Assembly (NCBI RefSeq): GCF_000429785.1
Contig: NZ_AUCN01000017.1
Location: 245,628-309,627 of the forward strand
DNA length: 64,000 bases
Source: Chitinibacter tainanensis DSM 15459
GTDB taxonomy: Bacteria; Pseudomonadota; Gammaproteobacteria; Burkholderiales; Chitinibacteraceae
Direction: 5' to 3'
This document shows, piece after piece, positions 1-7,427 of the stretch. The translations under genes were made by a program, and so were the position numbers. Every line of letters starts with the position of its first letter. The stretch's first letter is position 1. The notes beneath the pieces are model-generated. The model searched no databases and had not been told where the DNA came from. It was given only the letters and a program-made list of their open reading frames with translations.

Positions 1-497
1 GCTTCCTTGGCCGCCAGCGCGGCCATTACCCCTTGCATGCTGCCGCGCTGGCTGAGATTGGTGGCGGTATACAGTGCCCCATCGACTCGCACTTCGGCGT
101 CAATGGCGTAGCGGCGGCAAAAATCGCGGATGGCGTACACCGCGTCTTCCGACGCGCGCACCAGCCGCAGTGCTTCGCTTTCGACAAACAGCCGCCGCAA
201 GGTCAGGTATTTGGCCGACCAGGTTAAGAGGCAGCCGCCATTGCGCCCGGAGGCACCAGCGCCGATCCGGTCTTGCTCGATCAATGCCACCCGCAGCTGC
301 GGCTGCGCTTGCTTGAGCATGATGGCGGTCCACAAGCCGGTGTAGCCGCCCCCCACGATGGCCACATCGCAGCTTTGCTCCCCTTGCAGCACTTGTGGTG
401 GTGGCGGTGCTGCCCGGCGGTAGGCATCGGCAAACCACCACGGGCGAAACGCGCTGGGTGCATCACTGGGCTGTGTGCGGAGGTCGGCGGCGTTCAT
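1..497 (-). CDS. FAD-dependent amine/aminophosphonate oxidoreductase (N-terminal part, cut by window edge)
   Basis: Reading the minus strand from the ATG at 495-497 gives an open frame of 165 codons that runs off the left edge. It starts [10 protein letters not shown] and carries a Rossmann FAD-binding motif ([14 protein letters not shown], about residues 44-57), then [16 protein letters not shown], typical of the D-amino-acid-oxidase superfamily. Its start overlaps the phnX stop (ATGA at 494-497), so it is the next cistron of the phosphonate operon. FAD oxidoreductases of this kind recur in AEP clusters, and some characterised members oxidise AEP or N-methylated AEP to phosphonoacetaldehyde. 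Substrate here is inference from context. The long forward-strand frames in this stretch are shadows. Confidence 0.8.
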   Translation of the reverse strand, partial: MNAADLRTQPSDAPSAFRPWWFADAYRRAAPPPPQVLQGEQSCDVAIVGGGYTGLWTAIMLKQAQPQLRVALIEQDRIGAGASGRNGGCLLTWSAKYLTLRRLFVESEALRLVRASEDAVYAIRDFCRRYAIDAEVRVDGALYTATNLSQRGSMQGVMAALAAKE

Positions 498-1339
498 GCT
501 GGGCTCTCGCCGCGGGCCAGGCGCTGATTGATCGCCGCAATCACCGCCGGCAATTCGGCCACGGTATCAATCACATAATGCGCGCCGGCTTGGGCGAGTT
601 TTTCGGCCGCGCGCTGGCGGCGTTGTTGTTGCTCGCTGGCGCTTAAGGCCAGCCATTCGCTTTGGCTTAAGCCCACTTCATTGCCCGATACCGCCAGACC
701 CACGGTCCACATCCCGGCATTCAGCCCTTCGGCGATGCCCACGGCGGTGTCGTCGACTTTCACGCAGGCGGCAACATGCTTGATGCCCAGCTCAATCACA
801 TTGGCCAGCGCCATCCATGGCCCCGGGCGCGCGCCGGCGGCCAGATCATCGGCGGCAATCACGCAATCGGGTGCAATGCCCAGCTCCGCGGCCAGCGGTA
901 GCAGCGCATTCATCACGGCGCGCGGATAACCGGTGCAGCTGCCGATTTTCAGCCCTTGCGCCCGCAGCGTGGCGAGGGTCTCGAGCGCACCCGCAATCGG
1001 TTGCGAATACGCCCCGACGCGGGCGATCTGGAGAGGCATAAAAATCTCGTAGATCTGATCGACATCAGCGTCGGTCATCGGCGCACCAAATTTGGCCTGC
1101 CAGCGGCGGGCAACGTCGGGGAGCTGGCCCAAGGTCTGAATATGATCCCATTTGGCCATGCCCATCGGCACCCGGGCTTCGGCCAGCGACACTGGCAGGC
1201 CGATCTCGGCGAAGGCATCGACCAGCACTTGGGTGGGGGCAAACGAGCCGAAATCGACAATGGTGCCGGCCCAGTCAAAAATCACGGCTTCCAGCGGGCC
1301 GCAGTAGCGACGTTGATAGGTGTAAGTGTGTGCAGTCAT
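494..1339 (-). CDS. phnX: Phosphonoacetaldehyde hydrolase (phosphonatase)
   Basis: A 281-residue HAD-superfamily enzyme that splits phosphonoacetaldehyde into acetaldehyde and phosphate. The HAD nucleophile motif FDWAGT is at 21-26 (Asp22). The phosphonatase-specific Schiff-base lysine fits Lys63 in [15 protein letters not shown] (motif II) and KVDDT (motif III region) follow. Length is close to known PhnX proteins (about 270). It lies 9 bp downstream of phnW and overlaps the next cistron by ATGA, so it is in the same transcript. With PhnW it forms the hydrolytic AEP pathway, and I see no damaged active-site residue. The family call is firm from motifs and neighbour. Confidence 0.95.
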   Translation of the reverse strand: MTAHTYTYQRRYCGPLEAVIFDWAGTIVDFGSFAPTQVLVDAFAEIGLPVSLAEARVPMGMAKWDHIQTLGQLPDVARRWQAKFGAPMTDADVDQIYEIFMPLQIARVGAYSQPIAGALETLATLRAQGLKIGSCTGYPRAVMNALLPLAAELGIAPDCVIAADDLAAGARPGPWMALANVIELGIKHVAACVKVDDTAVGIAEGLNAGMWTVGLAVSGNEVGLSQSEWLALSASEQQQRRQRAAEKLAQAGAHYVIDTVAELPAVIAAINQRLARGESPA

Positions 1340-1348
1340 GATGGGTCC

Positions 1349-2500
1349 TTAAGCAAAAATGGCAGTCGTGGCGTGGTGGTGCTCAGCGGCGGTCGGGAGC
1401 GGCGTGAGCCAGCCCAGCTCGGCCAGCGCCCCGCGGATGGCTTCGGCGGCTTGGCGAATTTCCACTTCATCAATCGCGCCAATGCAGCCCACGCGGAAAG
1501 TCTCAACAGTGGTCAGCTTGCCCGGATACAGCACAAAACCGCGCGAGCGCACCGCCTGATACAGGCGGCTAAAGTCGTAGTCTGGGTGCGCTGGCGCGTG
1601 GAAAGTGAGAATGATCGGCGCTTGCCATTCGTGCGGTAAAAAGAGCTGCAAACCTGCCGCGCCCAGCAGGCTAATCAAGAGCTCGGCATTGCGGGTATAG
1701 CGCGCTAAGCGAGCTAATCTGCCGCCTTCAACCAGATACTGGTCGATGGCAGCGCGCAAAGCCGCCACCACATGGGTGGGCGGAGTAAAGCGCCATTGGC
1801 CGGTTTGCTGCAGATATTGATATTGGTCGGCCAGATCGAGCGCCAGCGAGCGGCTTTGGCCGGCGCTGGCGGTGAGGGCTGCTTGCTCCACCAGCACAAA
1901 GCCCATCCCAGGCACGCCTTCCAGGCATTTGCCTGATGCAGCAATCACTGCTTGAACTGGCGTGGTGCGTAAATCCAATTCCAGCGCGCCAAATGAAGAC
2001 ATCGCATCCACCAGCAGCGCGCGACCCGCGCTGCCTACGACCTGGGCGATGGCCTCCAGCGGGTTCAAAAGGCCAGTGGCGGTTTCGCAGTGAATGACCC
2101 CCACGTGGCTAATGCTCGGGTCAGCCGCCAGCGCGGCGGCCACGGCGGCGGCATCGACTGGTGTGCCATCCGGCCAGGCAAGGGTTTGGTGCGTGAGACC
2201 AAGACGCTCGGCGATTTTGGCCATGCGCAGACCATAGGCGCCATTGGCCAGCACCAAAAGCTTGCCACTGCGTGGCACCAGTGTGCCCAGCGCGGCTTCC
2301 ACGGCAAAAGTGCCCGAGCCTTGCAGCGGCACGCACACATGGCTGGCTTCGCCGTGGGCAATGGCCACCAGATCACGGCATACGCTGGCGGTGAGCGCAT
2401 TAAAGGCGCTATCCCACGAGCCCCAGTCGCTGAGCATGGCCAATTTGGTGGCCGGGCTGGTGGTGAGTGGGCCGGGGGTCAGTAAGATCGGTTCACGCAT
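1349..2500 (-). CDS. phnW: 2-aminoethylphosphonate:pyruvate transaminase
   Basis: A 383-residue class-V PLP aminotransferase that converts AEP plus pyruvate to phosphonoacetaldehyde plus alanine, feeding PhnX. It begins [14 protein letters not shown], typical of PhnW. The cofactor Asp is in VDAMSSFG (Asp165) and the PLP lysine is Lys191 in [12 protein letters not shown] Shine-Dalgarno-like GGGAGAAAA precedes the ATG at the usual distance. A terminator-like hairpin (2550-2569) and a GTCTAGAC palindrome (2526-2533) lie just upstream, so phnW-phnX-oxidase may form its own transcription unit as well as being read from the transporter genes. Confidence 0.95.
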   Translation of the reverse strand: MREPILLTPGPLTTSPATKLAMLSDWGSWDSAFNALTASVCRDLVAIAHGEASHVCVPLQGSGTFAVEAALGTLVPRSGKLLVLANGAYGLRMAKIAERLGLTHQTLAWPDGTPVDAAAVAAALAADPSISHVGVIHCETATGLLNPLEAIAQVVGSAGRALLVDAMSSFGALELDLRTTPVQAVIAASGKCLEGVPGMGFVLVEQAALTASAGQSRSLALDLADQYQYLQQTGQWRFTPPTHVVAALRAAIDQYLVEGGRLARLARYTRNAELLISLLGAAGLQLFLPHEWQAPIILTFHAPAHPDYDFSRLYQAVRSRGFVLYPGKLTTVETFRVGCIGAIDEVEIRQAAEAIRGALAELGWLTPLPTAAEHHHATTAIFA

Positions 2501-2525
2501 GGGTTTTCTCCCGCAATAAATTAAG

Positions 2526-2533
2526 GTCTAGAC
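2526..2533. promoter_or_regulatory. GTCTAGAC palindrome upstream of phnW (candidate operator)
   Basis: A perfect 8-bp palindrome centred about 30 bp before the phnW start. The same word recurs upstream of phnS (7269-7276). HutC-subfamily GntR regulators such as DasR, NagR/YvoA and PhnF bind closely similar TGGTNTAGACCA sequences. A GntR-type phosphonate regulator is therefore a reasonable guess, but no regulator gene is in the window. Confidence 0.4.
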
Positions 2534-2549
2534 AAGTGTTGAGATTCAG

Positions 2550-2569
2550 AAAAAGGCGGCTAAGCCGCC
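2550..2569 (-). terminator. Terminator-like hairpin between PhnZ-like gene and phnW
   Basis: Stem GGCGGC/GCCGCC with a 3-nt loop (2555-2569). On the minus strand it is followed by a run of five T. It would end or attenuate transcription coming from the transporter and PhnZ-like genes before phnW. Confidence 0.55.
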
Positions 2570-2594
2570 CACTGCGCTGTGCGCCAGTAATCAT

Positions 2595-3212
2595 TTACAC
2601 CGCCACCGCACTGTGTGTGCCCGCGCCCGTGTTTGGGGCGGGGCTCGGGGTGGGTGTAATCAACTGCTGTGCCAGCGCCAGGTAATGGCTGAGCGGTGGC
2701 GTTGCCAGCTGCGGTACTTTGGCCAGCTCGTCGTAGCGGCGCAGTGCCAGCGCTTCGCTGGCATAGGCGCGCTGGCGAAATTGCGCCACTTCTTCGGGCT
2801 GCATCGGCCCACCTTGCAGCGCCAGCGAGCAGCGCGAAGCCGGCGAGAGTTGCGCCAGATAGCCCGCATCAGTGGCACATAAATACCGCTTGGCGGCCAC
2901 ATGCAGGGCAATCGGCTGATACACGGCGGGGCCAAACAGGCCATGCAATGCGCTGGCGCCGATGGCTTCATGCCGATCATCAATGCCGTTGGCCAGATCA
3001 TCATCCTGCTGGCCGGTGAGCAAATGCCCCACATCGTGCAGCAGTGCGGCGATGATCAGCGCCACAGGCGCGCCATCTTGCTCGGCGGCATAGGCGGCTT
3101 GCAGGCCGTGTTCCAGCTGGCTGATGGCCTCACCGCCGTAGAGCGATGTCCCCGCGCTGTGGTAGAGCGTGCTTAGGGTGTGCAGGTTGGTGATGCGTTC
3201 GGTGCTCATCAT
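2595..3212 (-). CDS. PhnZ-like HD-domain diiron oxygenase of phosphonate operons
   Basis: A 205-residue HD-domain protein of the family found in phosphonate operons, related to PhnZ, which cleaves 2-amino-1-hydroxyethylphosphonate to glycine and phosphate with a mixed-valent diiron centre. Residues matching the PhnZ set as I recall it are Tyr25 and Glu28 (in SLYGGEA), His35, His59-Asp60 (LLHDVGH), His81, His104, Lys108 and Asp161. If the second Met is the start, the N-terminal ones shift by one. It sits between the permease and phnW. The hydroxylase partner PhnY is not visible, so the true substrate is open. The Pro/Thr-rich C-terminus (LITPTPSPAPNTGAG) looks disordered. No clear ribosome site distinguishes the two adjacent ATGs. 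Confidence 0.85.
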   Translation of the reverse strand: MMSTERITNLHTLSTLYHSAGTSLYGGEAISQLEHGLQAAYAAEQDGAPVALIIAALLHDVGHLLTGQQDDDLANGIDDRHEAIGASALHGLFGPAVYQPIALHVAAKRYLCATDAGYLAQLSPASRCSLALQGGPMQPEEVAQFRQRAYASEALALRRYDELAKVPQLATPPLSHYLALAQQLITPTPSPAPNTGAGTHSAVAV

Positions 3213-3239
3213 AAGTGTGCTAATTAGTATTCAGTGGGG

Positions 3240-3286
3240 GGTATATGCCACTAGCCTATTTTTGATCAGCGTAGTGGCGCTATACC
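3240..3286. repeat. Intergenic hairpin element, GGTATA/TATACC ends
   Basis: Imperfect inverted repeat. Left arm GGTATATGCCACTA (3240-3253), right arm TAGTGGCGCTATACC (3272-3286), loop about 18 nt. It lies between the permease stop and the PhnZ-like gene. It shares its terminal words with elements at 17118-17164, 21375-21421, 32106-32151 and, with variation, 51452-51500. Confidence 0.6.
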
Positions 3287-3296
3287 GGTGTGGGTA

Positions 3297-4268
3297 TCAC
3301 TCGCTACGGGCCCGCCAGCGCTGGGTGCGGCGCAGTAAAATGGTTTGCAAAATGGCAAACAGCCCACAAGCCAGCGCTGAGCTCGCCACAATCAGCGTGG
3401 CCATCGCGGCGGCCGCGGCGGTATCGCCGGCGTCGTCCATATTTAGCACCGCCACCGAGGCCAGCGTGGTTTCCGGGCTGTAGATGAAAATCACCGCCGA
3501 CACCGTGGTCATGGTTGCGACAAAGAAATAGCGGGCGACTTCCAGCATGGCCGGCAGACACACCGGCAAGGTCACTCGCCACGCGGTTTGCCAGTAGGGC
3601 ACTTTCAGCGAAGCGGCCACGGCTTCAAATTCGCGATCGAGCTGGCGCAAAGCGGTAACGGCGGTCAGGTGGGCGGTGGTATAAAAATGCGCCACCGAGC
3701 ACAGCACCAGAATCGCCATCGTGCCGTACAGACCATGCAGTGGATTGCCCGGCTGATTAAAAAACAGCACATAGCCCAAGCCCAAGACCAGGCCCGGCAC
3801 GGCCATGGGCAGCATGGCCAATAAATGCAGCGGCCGTTGCAGGCGGCGCGCGCCATCGACTTTTTCGGTCAGCCACGCGCCGATAAACACCAAGACCGTG
3901 CCCAAGAGCGCCGTCCAGCCGGCCATGCGTAGGCTATTGCCAAAGGCCTCGGTGCCGCCGCCATCGACATTGCTGAAATCAAAATGATCGAGTGTGAGGC
4001 TGAGGTTATACGGCCACAGCTTGATCAGCGCCGCGGCCACGGCCGTGCCCAACAGCAGCAGCAAACTGCCGGCTACAACGGTACAAAACAGCAGGGCCAA
4101 ACCATCGCGCACGGGTTGCGCACGCACTTGCAGCGGCTGGGCGCGGGCCGTGAGCAGCGCTTGCTGGCGGCGCTGGGCCAGATGATCGACGGCAAAGGAG
4201 ATCAGCGCCGGAATCAGCAGCAGCAGGCCAATCACCGCGCCGCGCGGGAAGTTTTGCTGGCCAATCAC
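3297..4268 (-). CDS. phnU: AEP ABC transporter permease, C-terminal half (split gene)
   Basis: A 323-codon frame encoding the second permease module of an AEP importer. It begins at a GTG (4266-4268) as VIGQQNFPRGAVIG and contains several membrane helices plus a permease EAA-type loop (EAVAASLKVPYWQTAWRVTL). In the PhnU2-type family I know, one long polypeptide of about 560 residues carries both modules, with a YK-x-VIGQQNF junction. Here that junction is broken by a reading-frame change, and the two frames overlap by GTGA. It could be translated separately by stop/start coupling or joined by a -1 shift, or one base could be missing (mutation or assembly error). No good ribosome site precedes the GTG. 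Confidence 0.8.
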   Translation of the reverse strand: MIGQQNFPRGAVIGLLLLIPALISFAVDHLAQRRQQALLTARAQPLQVRAQPVRDGLALLFCTVVAGSLLLLLGTAVAAALIKLWPYNLSLTLDHFDFSNVDGGGTEAFGNSLRMAGWTALLGTVLVFIGAWLTEKVDGARRLQRPLHLLAMLPMAVPGLVLGLGYVLFFNQPGNPLHGLYGTMAILVLCSVAHFYTTAHLTAVTALRQLDREFEAVAASLKVPYWQTAWRVTLPVCLPAMLEVARYFFVATMTTVSAVIFIYSPETTLASVAVLNMDDAGDTAAAAAMATLIVASSALACGLFAILQTILLRRTQRWRARSE

Positions 4269-4981
4269 CGCTTGTAGGCTTCGAGCGCCAGCACACTGTA
4301 TTGCCCGCCAATCACTTTGGGCACACCAAAATCGGTGATTACCAGTGTAAACACCACCATGGTGGCCGAGATCAGGCCAAAGCGCGCACCAGGCAGCGTC
4401 ACGGTCAGAAAACGGCGCAGGCCATTGGCGCCCAGCGCATGGGCCGCCTCATACAGCCGGCCATCGGCCACTGCCAAGGCGGTAAGCAAAATCATCAGCG
4501 CGTGCGGAAAGGTATAAAACGCCTCGCCCAGCACAATGCCCCAAAAGCCGTAAATGCCATCCGGAAACAGCCCTTTGAGCACGCCCTGATTACCAAACAG
4601 ATACACTAGCGCAATCCCCGGCAGTAGCGAGGGCGCCAAGAGCGGAATCAGCGCCAAGGCGCGAAACAGGCTTTTGCCCGGCATGCAGCTGCGGGTGAGG
4701 GCGCTGGCATAGGCATAGGCCAAGGGCACCACCAGCACGCAGGTGGTGAGGGCCACCGCCAAGCTGCGCTGCAGTTGTTCCAGCAGGCCGGGGCTGGCCA
4801 GTGTTTGCTCGATGGCTTGCCAGCTCAGCGCGCCAGTGGCCGGGTCGCGCACCGCTTGGCCCAGAATGGCCACCAGCGGCATGGCCAGCATGATCAGCAG
4901 CGCCACCAGCACGGTGCCTGCGAGCAAGATGGGGGTTAAGTTGGGCCAACGGCTGGGCGCGGGCAGGGCGAGGGTACTCAT
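4265..4981 (-). CDS. phnU: AEP ABC transporter permease, N-terminal half (split gene)
   Basis: A 238-codon frame encoding the first permease module: an N-terminal helix (about residues 17-38), four to five further helices and the EAA-type loop EAAHALGANGLRRFLTVTLPG. It stops with TGA right after EAYKR, where homologous fused permeases continue through VIGQQNF. The next frame resumes at exactly that point, one base out of phase. The start overlaps the ATPase stop (ATGA, 4978-4981), so it is translationally coupled to phnT. The halves total about 561 codons, the length of the fused family. Confidence 0.85.
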   Translation of the reverse strand: MSTLALPAPSRWPNLTPILLAGTVLVALLIMLAMPLVAILGQAVRDPATGALSWQAIEQTLASPGLLEQLQRSLAVALTTCVLVVPLAYAYASALTRSCMPGKSLFRALALIPLLAPSLLPGIALVYLFGNQGVLKGLFPDGIYGFWGIVLGEAFYTFPHALMILLTALAVADGRLYEAAHALGANGLRRFLTVTLPGARFGLISATMVVFTLVITDFGVPKVIGGQYSVLALEAYKR

Positions 4982-6126
4982 TCGCTATGCTCCGTGCTAA
5001 AGCATTGCAGGCAATTGGCCGGTAACTGCACCGGTATGCGCTGCCCATCGCGGAAATTCAGGCTGGCCAGCTGGTGGTGATTCAGATCGGCTTGCAGCGT
5101 AATACCGCCCCAATCGGCCACTTGCAACGTCATGCGGTATTGGCTGCCCAGGAGTTCCAGCTGTTTGAGTTCGCCCAGCGCCATATTCGGGCCGGCTTCC
5201 CAGCGCGGATGCAAAATCACATCTTCCGGGCGCAGGAAAACTTCCACCTGCCGGCCGGTCGGGTGATGGGCGAGGCTGTGCGCGGCAATCGCGGCATTAC
5301 CCAAGCGGAAATAGCCGGGCGAGAGCACCGTGCCGCTCAGCCAATTACATTGGCCCACAAAATCGGCCACAAAGCGGGTGGCGGGCTTGCGGTAGATGGT
5401 TTCCGGGCTGCCAATCTGCTCGATCACGCCGTGGTTCATGACCACGACGCGGTCGGCCATGGTGAGGGCTTCTTCCTGATCGTGGGTCACCATAATGGTG
5501 GTCACGCCCAGTTTGCGTTGCAGTTGTTTGATTTCGTGGCGCAGGTGTTCGCGCACTTGCGCATCCAGCGCCGACAGCGGCTCATCCAGCAGCAATAAGC
5601 TTGGCGAAGTGGCCAGCGCGCGCGCCAGTGCCACCCGTTGCTGTTGCCCGCCTGAAAGTTGAGCCGGATATTTGCTGGCAATGCCGGCCAGCCCGATCAG
5701 ATCGAGTAGCTCATCGACCCGGCGCTGGCGATCTTCGCGCCGGCCTTTGAGGCCATAAGCGATGTTGGCCGCGACGGTCAGATTGGGAAACAGCGCATAC
5801 GATTGAAACACAATCCCGTAATCACGTTCCGCCGGCGGAAGTCGCGTGATATCGCGCTGATGCAGCATGATTTGCCCGCGGTCTGCGTGCTCTAGCCCGG
5901 CCAGAATGCGCAGCAAAGTGGTTTTGCCGCAGCCTGAGGGGCCCAGCAGCGATACAAACTCACCTTGGCGAATATCCAGATGAATGCCAGCCAGCGCGGT
6001 GAAGCGGCCAAACTGTTTATGAATATCGTTCAGCTGCACATGCAGGCTGGGGGCGGCGCCATGCGGTGGGCGCTCGGTGTTTTGGTGTTCGGGTAAATCG
6101 CGCAACATCGGACTTCCAATAGGCAA
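4978..6126 (-). CDS. phnT: AEP ABC transporter ATP-binding protein
   Basis: A 382-residue ABC ATPase powering the importer. Walker A is GPSGCGKTT (62-70), the Q-loop is VFQSYALFP (about 106-114), the signature is LSGGQQQRVALARAL (158-172), Walker B is LLLLDEP (177-183) and the switch His is in VTHDQEEAL (His215). The roughly 130-residue C-terminal part has the TOBE-like regulatory fold of the CUT1/putrescine-type importers. A second Met at residue 7 is an alternative start. It follows phnS after a 59-bp gap that holds two strong hairpins. Confidence 0.92.
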   Translation of the reverse strand: MPIGSPMLRDLPEHQNTERPPHGAAPSLHVQLNDIHKQFGRFTALAGIHLDIRQGEFVSLLGPSGCGKTTLLRILAGLEHADRGQIMLHQRDITRLPPAERDYGIVFQSYALFPNLTVAANIAYGLKGRREDRQRRVDELLDLIGLAGIASKYPAQLSGGQQQRVALARALATSPSLLLLDEPLSALDAQVREHLRHEIKQLQRKLGVTTIMVTHDQEEALTMADRVVVMNHGVIEQIGSPETIYRKPATRFVADFVGQCNWLSGTVLSPGYFRLGNAAIAAHSLAHHPTGRQVEVFLRPEDVILHPRWEAGPNMALGELKQLELLGSQYRMTLQVADWGGITLQADLNHHQLASLNFRDGQRIPVQLPANCLQCFSTEHSE

Positions 6127-6128
6127 AA

Positions 6129-6176
6129 GGCCCGCCAGCAGCGGGCCGGGCCATCACCCGGCATGGCCGGGTGATG
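6129..6176 (-). promoter_or_regulatory. Two tandem intercistronic hairpins between phnS and phnT
   Basis: Hairpin A has arms GGCCCGC/GCGGGCC (6129-6147). Hairpin B has arms CATCACCCGG/CCGGGTGATG (6152-6176). No T-run follows, so these look like mRNA-stabilising or attenuating stem-loops. They would leave more transcript for the binding protein than for the rest of the transporter. Function is inferred. Confidence 0.5.
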
Positions 6177-6185
6177 CAGTCAGGC

Positions 6186-7202
6186 TTATTTCTTTTCTGA
6201 TTTGGCGTCGTAGCGACGAGTCCACTCGGCCAGAATCTTGTCGCGGTTGGCCGCTGACCAGCGCAGATCTTGTTTCACCAGGCGTTTTTCATAGTCAGCC
6301 GGGATATGCGCATTGGGCTTGGCGATGCCAGGCATAGCCACGATGGCGAAGTTTTTCTCATACAGCTCGTTGGCTGATTTTGAAGCTGACCAGTCGGCCA
6401 GTTTTTTCGCCGCTTCGAGGTTTTTGCTGCCTTTCATGATGGCCGTTGCTTCCAGATCCCAGCCCAGACCTTCTTTCGGGAATACCAGATCAATCGGCGC
6501 GCCACCGTCTTTGAGCTTGGCCGCACGATATTCAAACGAAATGCCGACCGGGAATTCGCCCGCTGCAGCTTGTTTGCATGGTTTTGAGCCAGAGTGGGTG
6601 TACTGCGCGATGTTGTCGTGCAGTTTGTCCATATAGGCCCAGCCTTCTTTTTCGCCGAACATTTGCAACCAGGCGGTCACATCAAAATAGCCAGTGCCGC
6701 TTGAGGCTGGGTTGGGCATTACGATCTTGCCTTTGAATTCAGGCTTGAGCAGGTCTTTCCAGCTTTCTGGCTTTTTCAAGCCCAGCTTGGCGGCTTCAAC
6801 GGTGTTGAAACACACGGTGGCGCCCCACACATCCATCCCCACCCAAGTTGGTGGCGTGCTGTCATCCACATATTGCTTGCTCAGTTTTTCCACGCCTTTG
6901 GGGGCGTAGGCTTGCAACATGCCTTCACGCTCCAGCACCAGTAGCGAGGATGCAGCCAGACCCATCACCACATCGGCTTGCGGGTTGGCTTTTTCGGCCA
7001 GCAGTTTGGCGGTGATAATGCCGGTAGAATCACGTACCCATTTCAATTTGATGTTCGGGTATTCTTGCTCGAATTTTTCCTGATAGGCTTTGAGCTGGTC
7101 GGCTTCCAGTGCGGTGTACACAGTCAGCGTATCAGCCGCAAAGCTATGCGCGGCAGCGAGTGCCGCCAGCAGGGCAGCGGTCAGACGAGTTACGGTTTTC
7201 AT
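6186..7202 (-). CDS. phnS: AEP ABC transporter periplasmic binding protein
   Basis: A 338-residue extracellular solute-binding protein of the type that accompanies PhnT/PhnU. The signal peptide is MKTVTRLTAALLAALAAAHSFA, with cleavage before ADTLTVYTALEADQ. Iron/AEP-type binding-protein motifs follow, such as PNPASSGTGYF and the C-terminal EWTRRYD. I chose the ATG at 7200-7202 because it gives a clean signal peptide. An in-frame ATG five codons upstream is possible, and still longer starts would bury the signal in a non-homologous leader. It is first gene of the cluster, preceded by palindromes at 7241-7250 and 7268-7277. Confidence 0.9.
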   Translation of the reverse strand: MKTVTRLTAALLAALAAAHSFAADTLTVYTALEADQLKAYQEKFEQEYPNIKLKWVRDSTGIITAKLLAEKANPQADVVMGLAASSLLVLEREGMLQAYAPKGVEKLSKQYVDDSTPPTWVGMDVWGATVCFNTVEAAKLGLKKPESWKDLLKPEFKGKIVMPNPASSGTGYFDVTAWLQMFGEKEGWAYMDKLHDNIAQYTHSGSKPCKQAAAGEFPVGISFEYRAAKLKDGGAPIDLVFPKEGLGWDLEATAIMKGSKNLEAAKKLADWSASKSANELYEKNFAIVAMPGIAKPNAHIPADYEKRLVKQDLRWSAANRDKILAEWTRRYDAKSEKK

Positions 7203-7240
7203 TTGGCGCAAATCCATCTTGTTGTGGGATGCGGGCATTG

Positions 7241-7308
7241 TGCCTAGGCAAGATGACAATGCGGTTACGTCTAGACGAATTTTTCGGGACAGTGCGCAAA
7301 GGTCTAGT
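7241..7308 (-). promoter_or_regulatory. phnS upstream control region with palindromes
   Basis: This stretch holds TGCCTAGGCA (7241-7250), CGTCTAGACG (7268-7277, perfect, core GTCTAGAC) and the half-match GGTCTAG (7301-7307). The GTCTAGAC core also lies before phnW. I could not pick a convincing -35/-10 pair. The sites are probably operator(s) for the AEP cluster, by analogy with GntR/HutC operators. Confidence 0.4.
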
Positions 7309-7324
7309 TCCGCGCGCGGCGGAT

Positions 7325-7351
7325 AAAAAAAGCCCCACCCGAAGGTGGGGC
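7325..7351 (-). terminator. Rho-independent terminator of the PhoD-type phosphatase gene
   Basis: Stem GCCCCACC/GGTGGGGC with loop CGAA (7332-7351), then seven T on the minus strand (7325-7331). It separates the phosphatase from phnS, so the AEP cluster starts from its own promoter. Confidence 0.85.
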
Positions 7352-7427
7352 GAAGACCAGCGGGCGACGGCCAGCCCGATGGCGATACGCACAACACAAC
7401 TTAATACGTCAGCCTGCGCGTGGCGGC

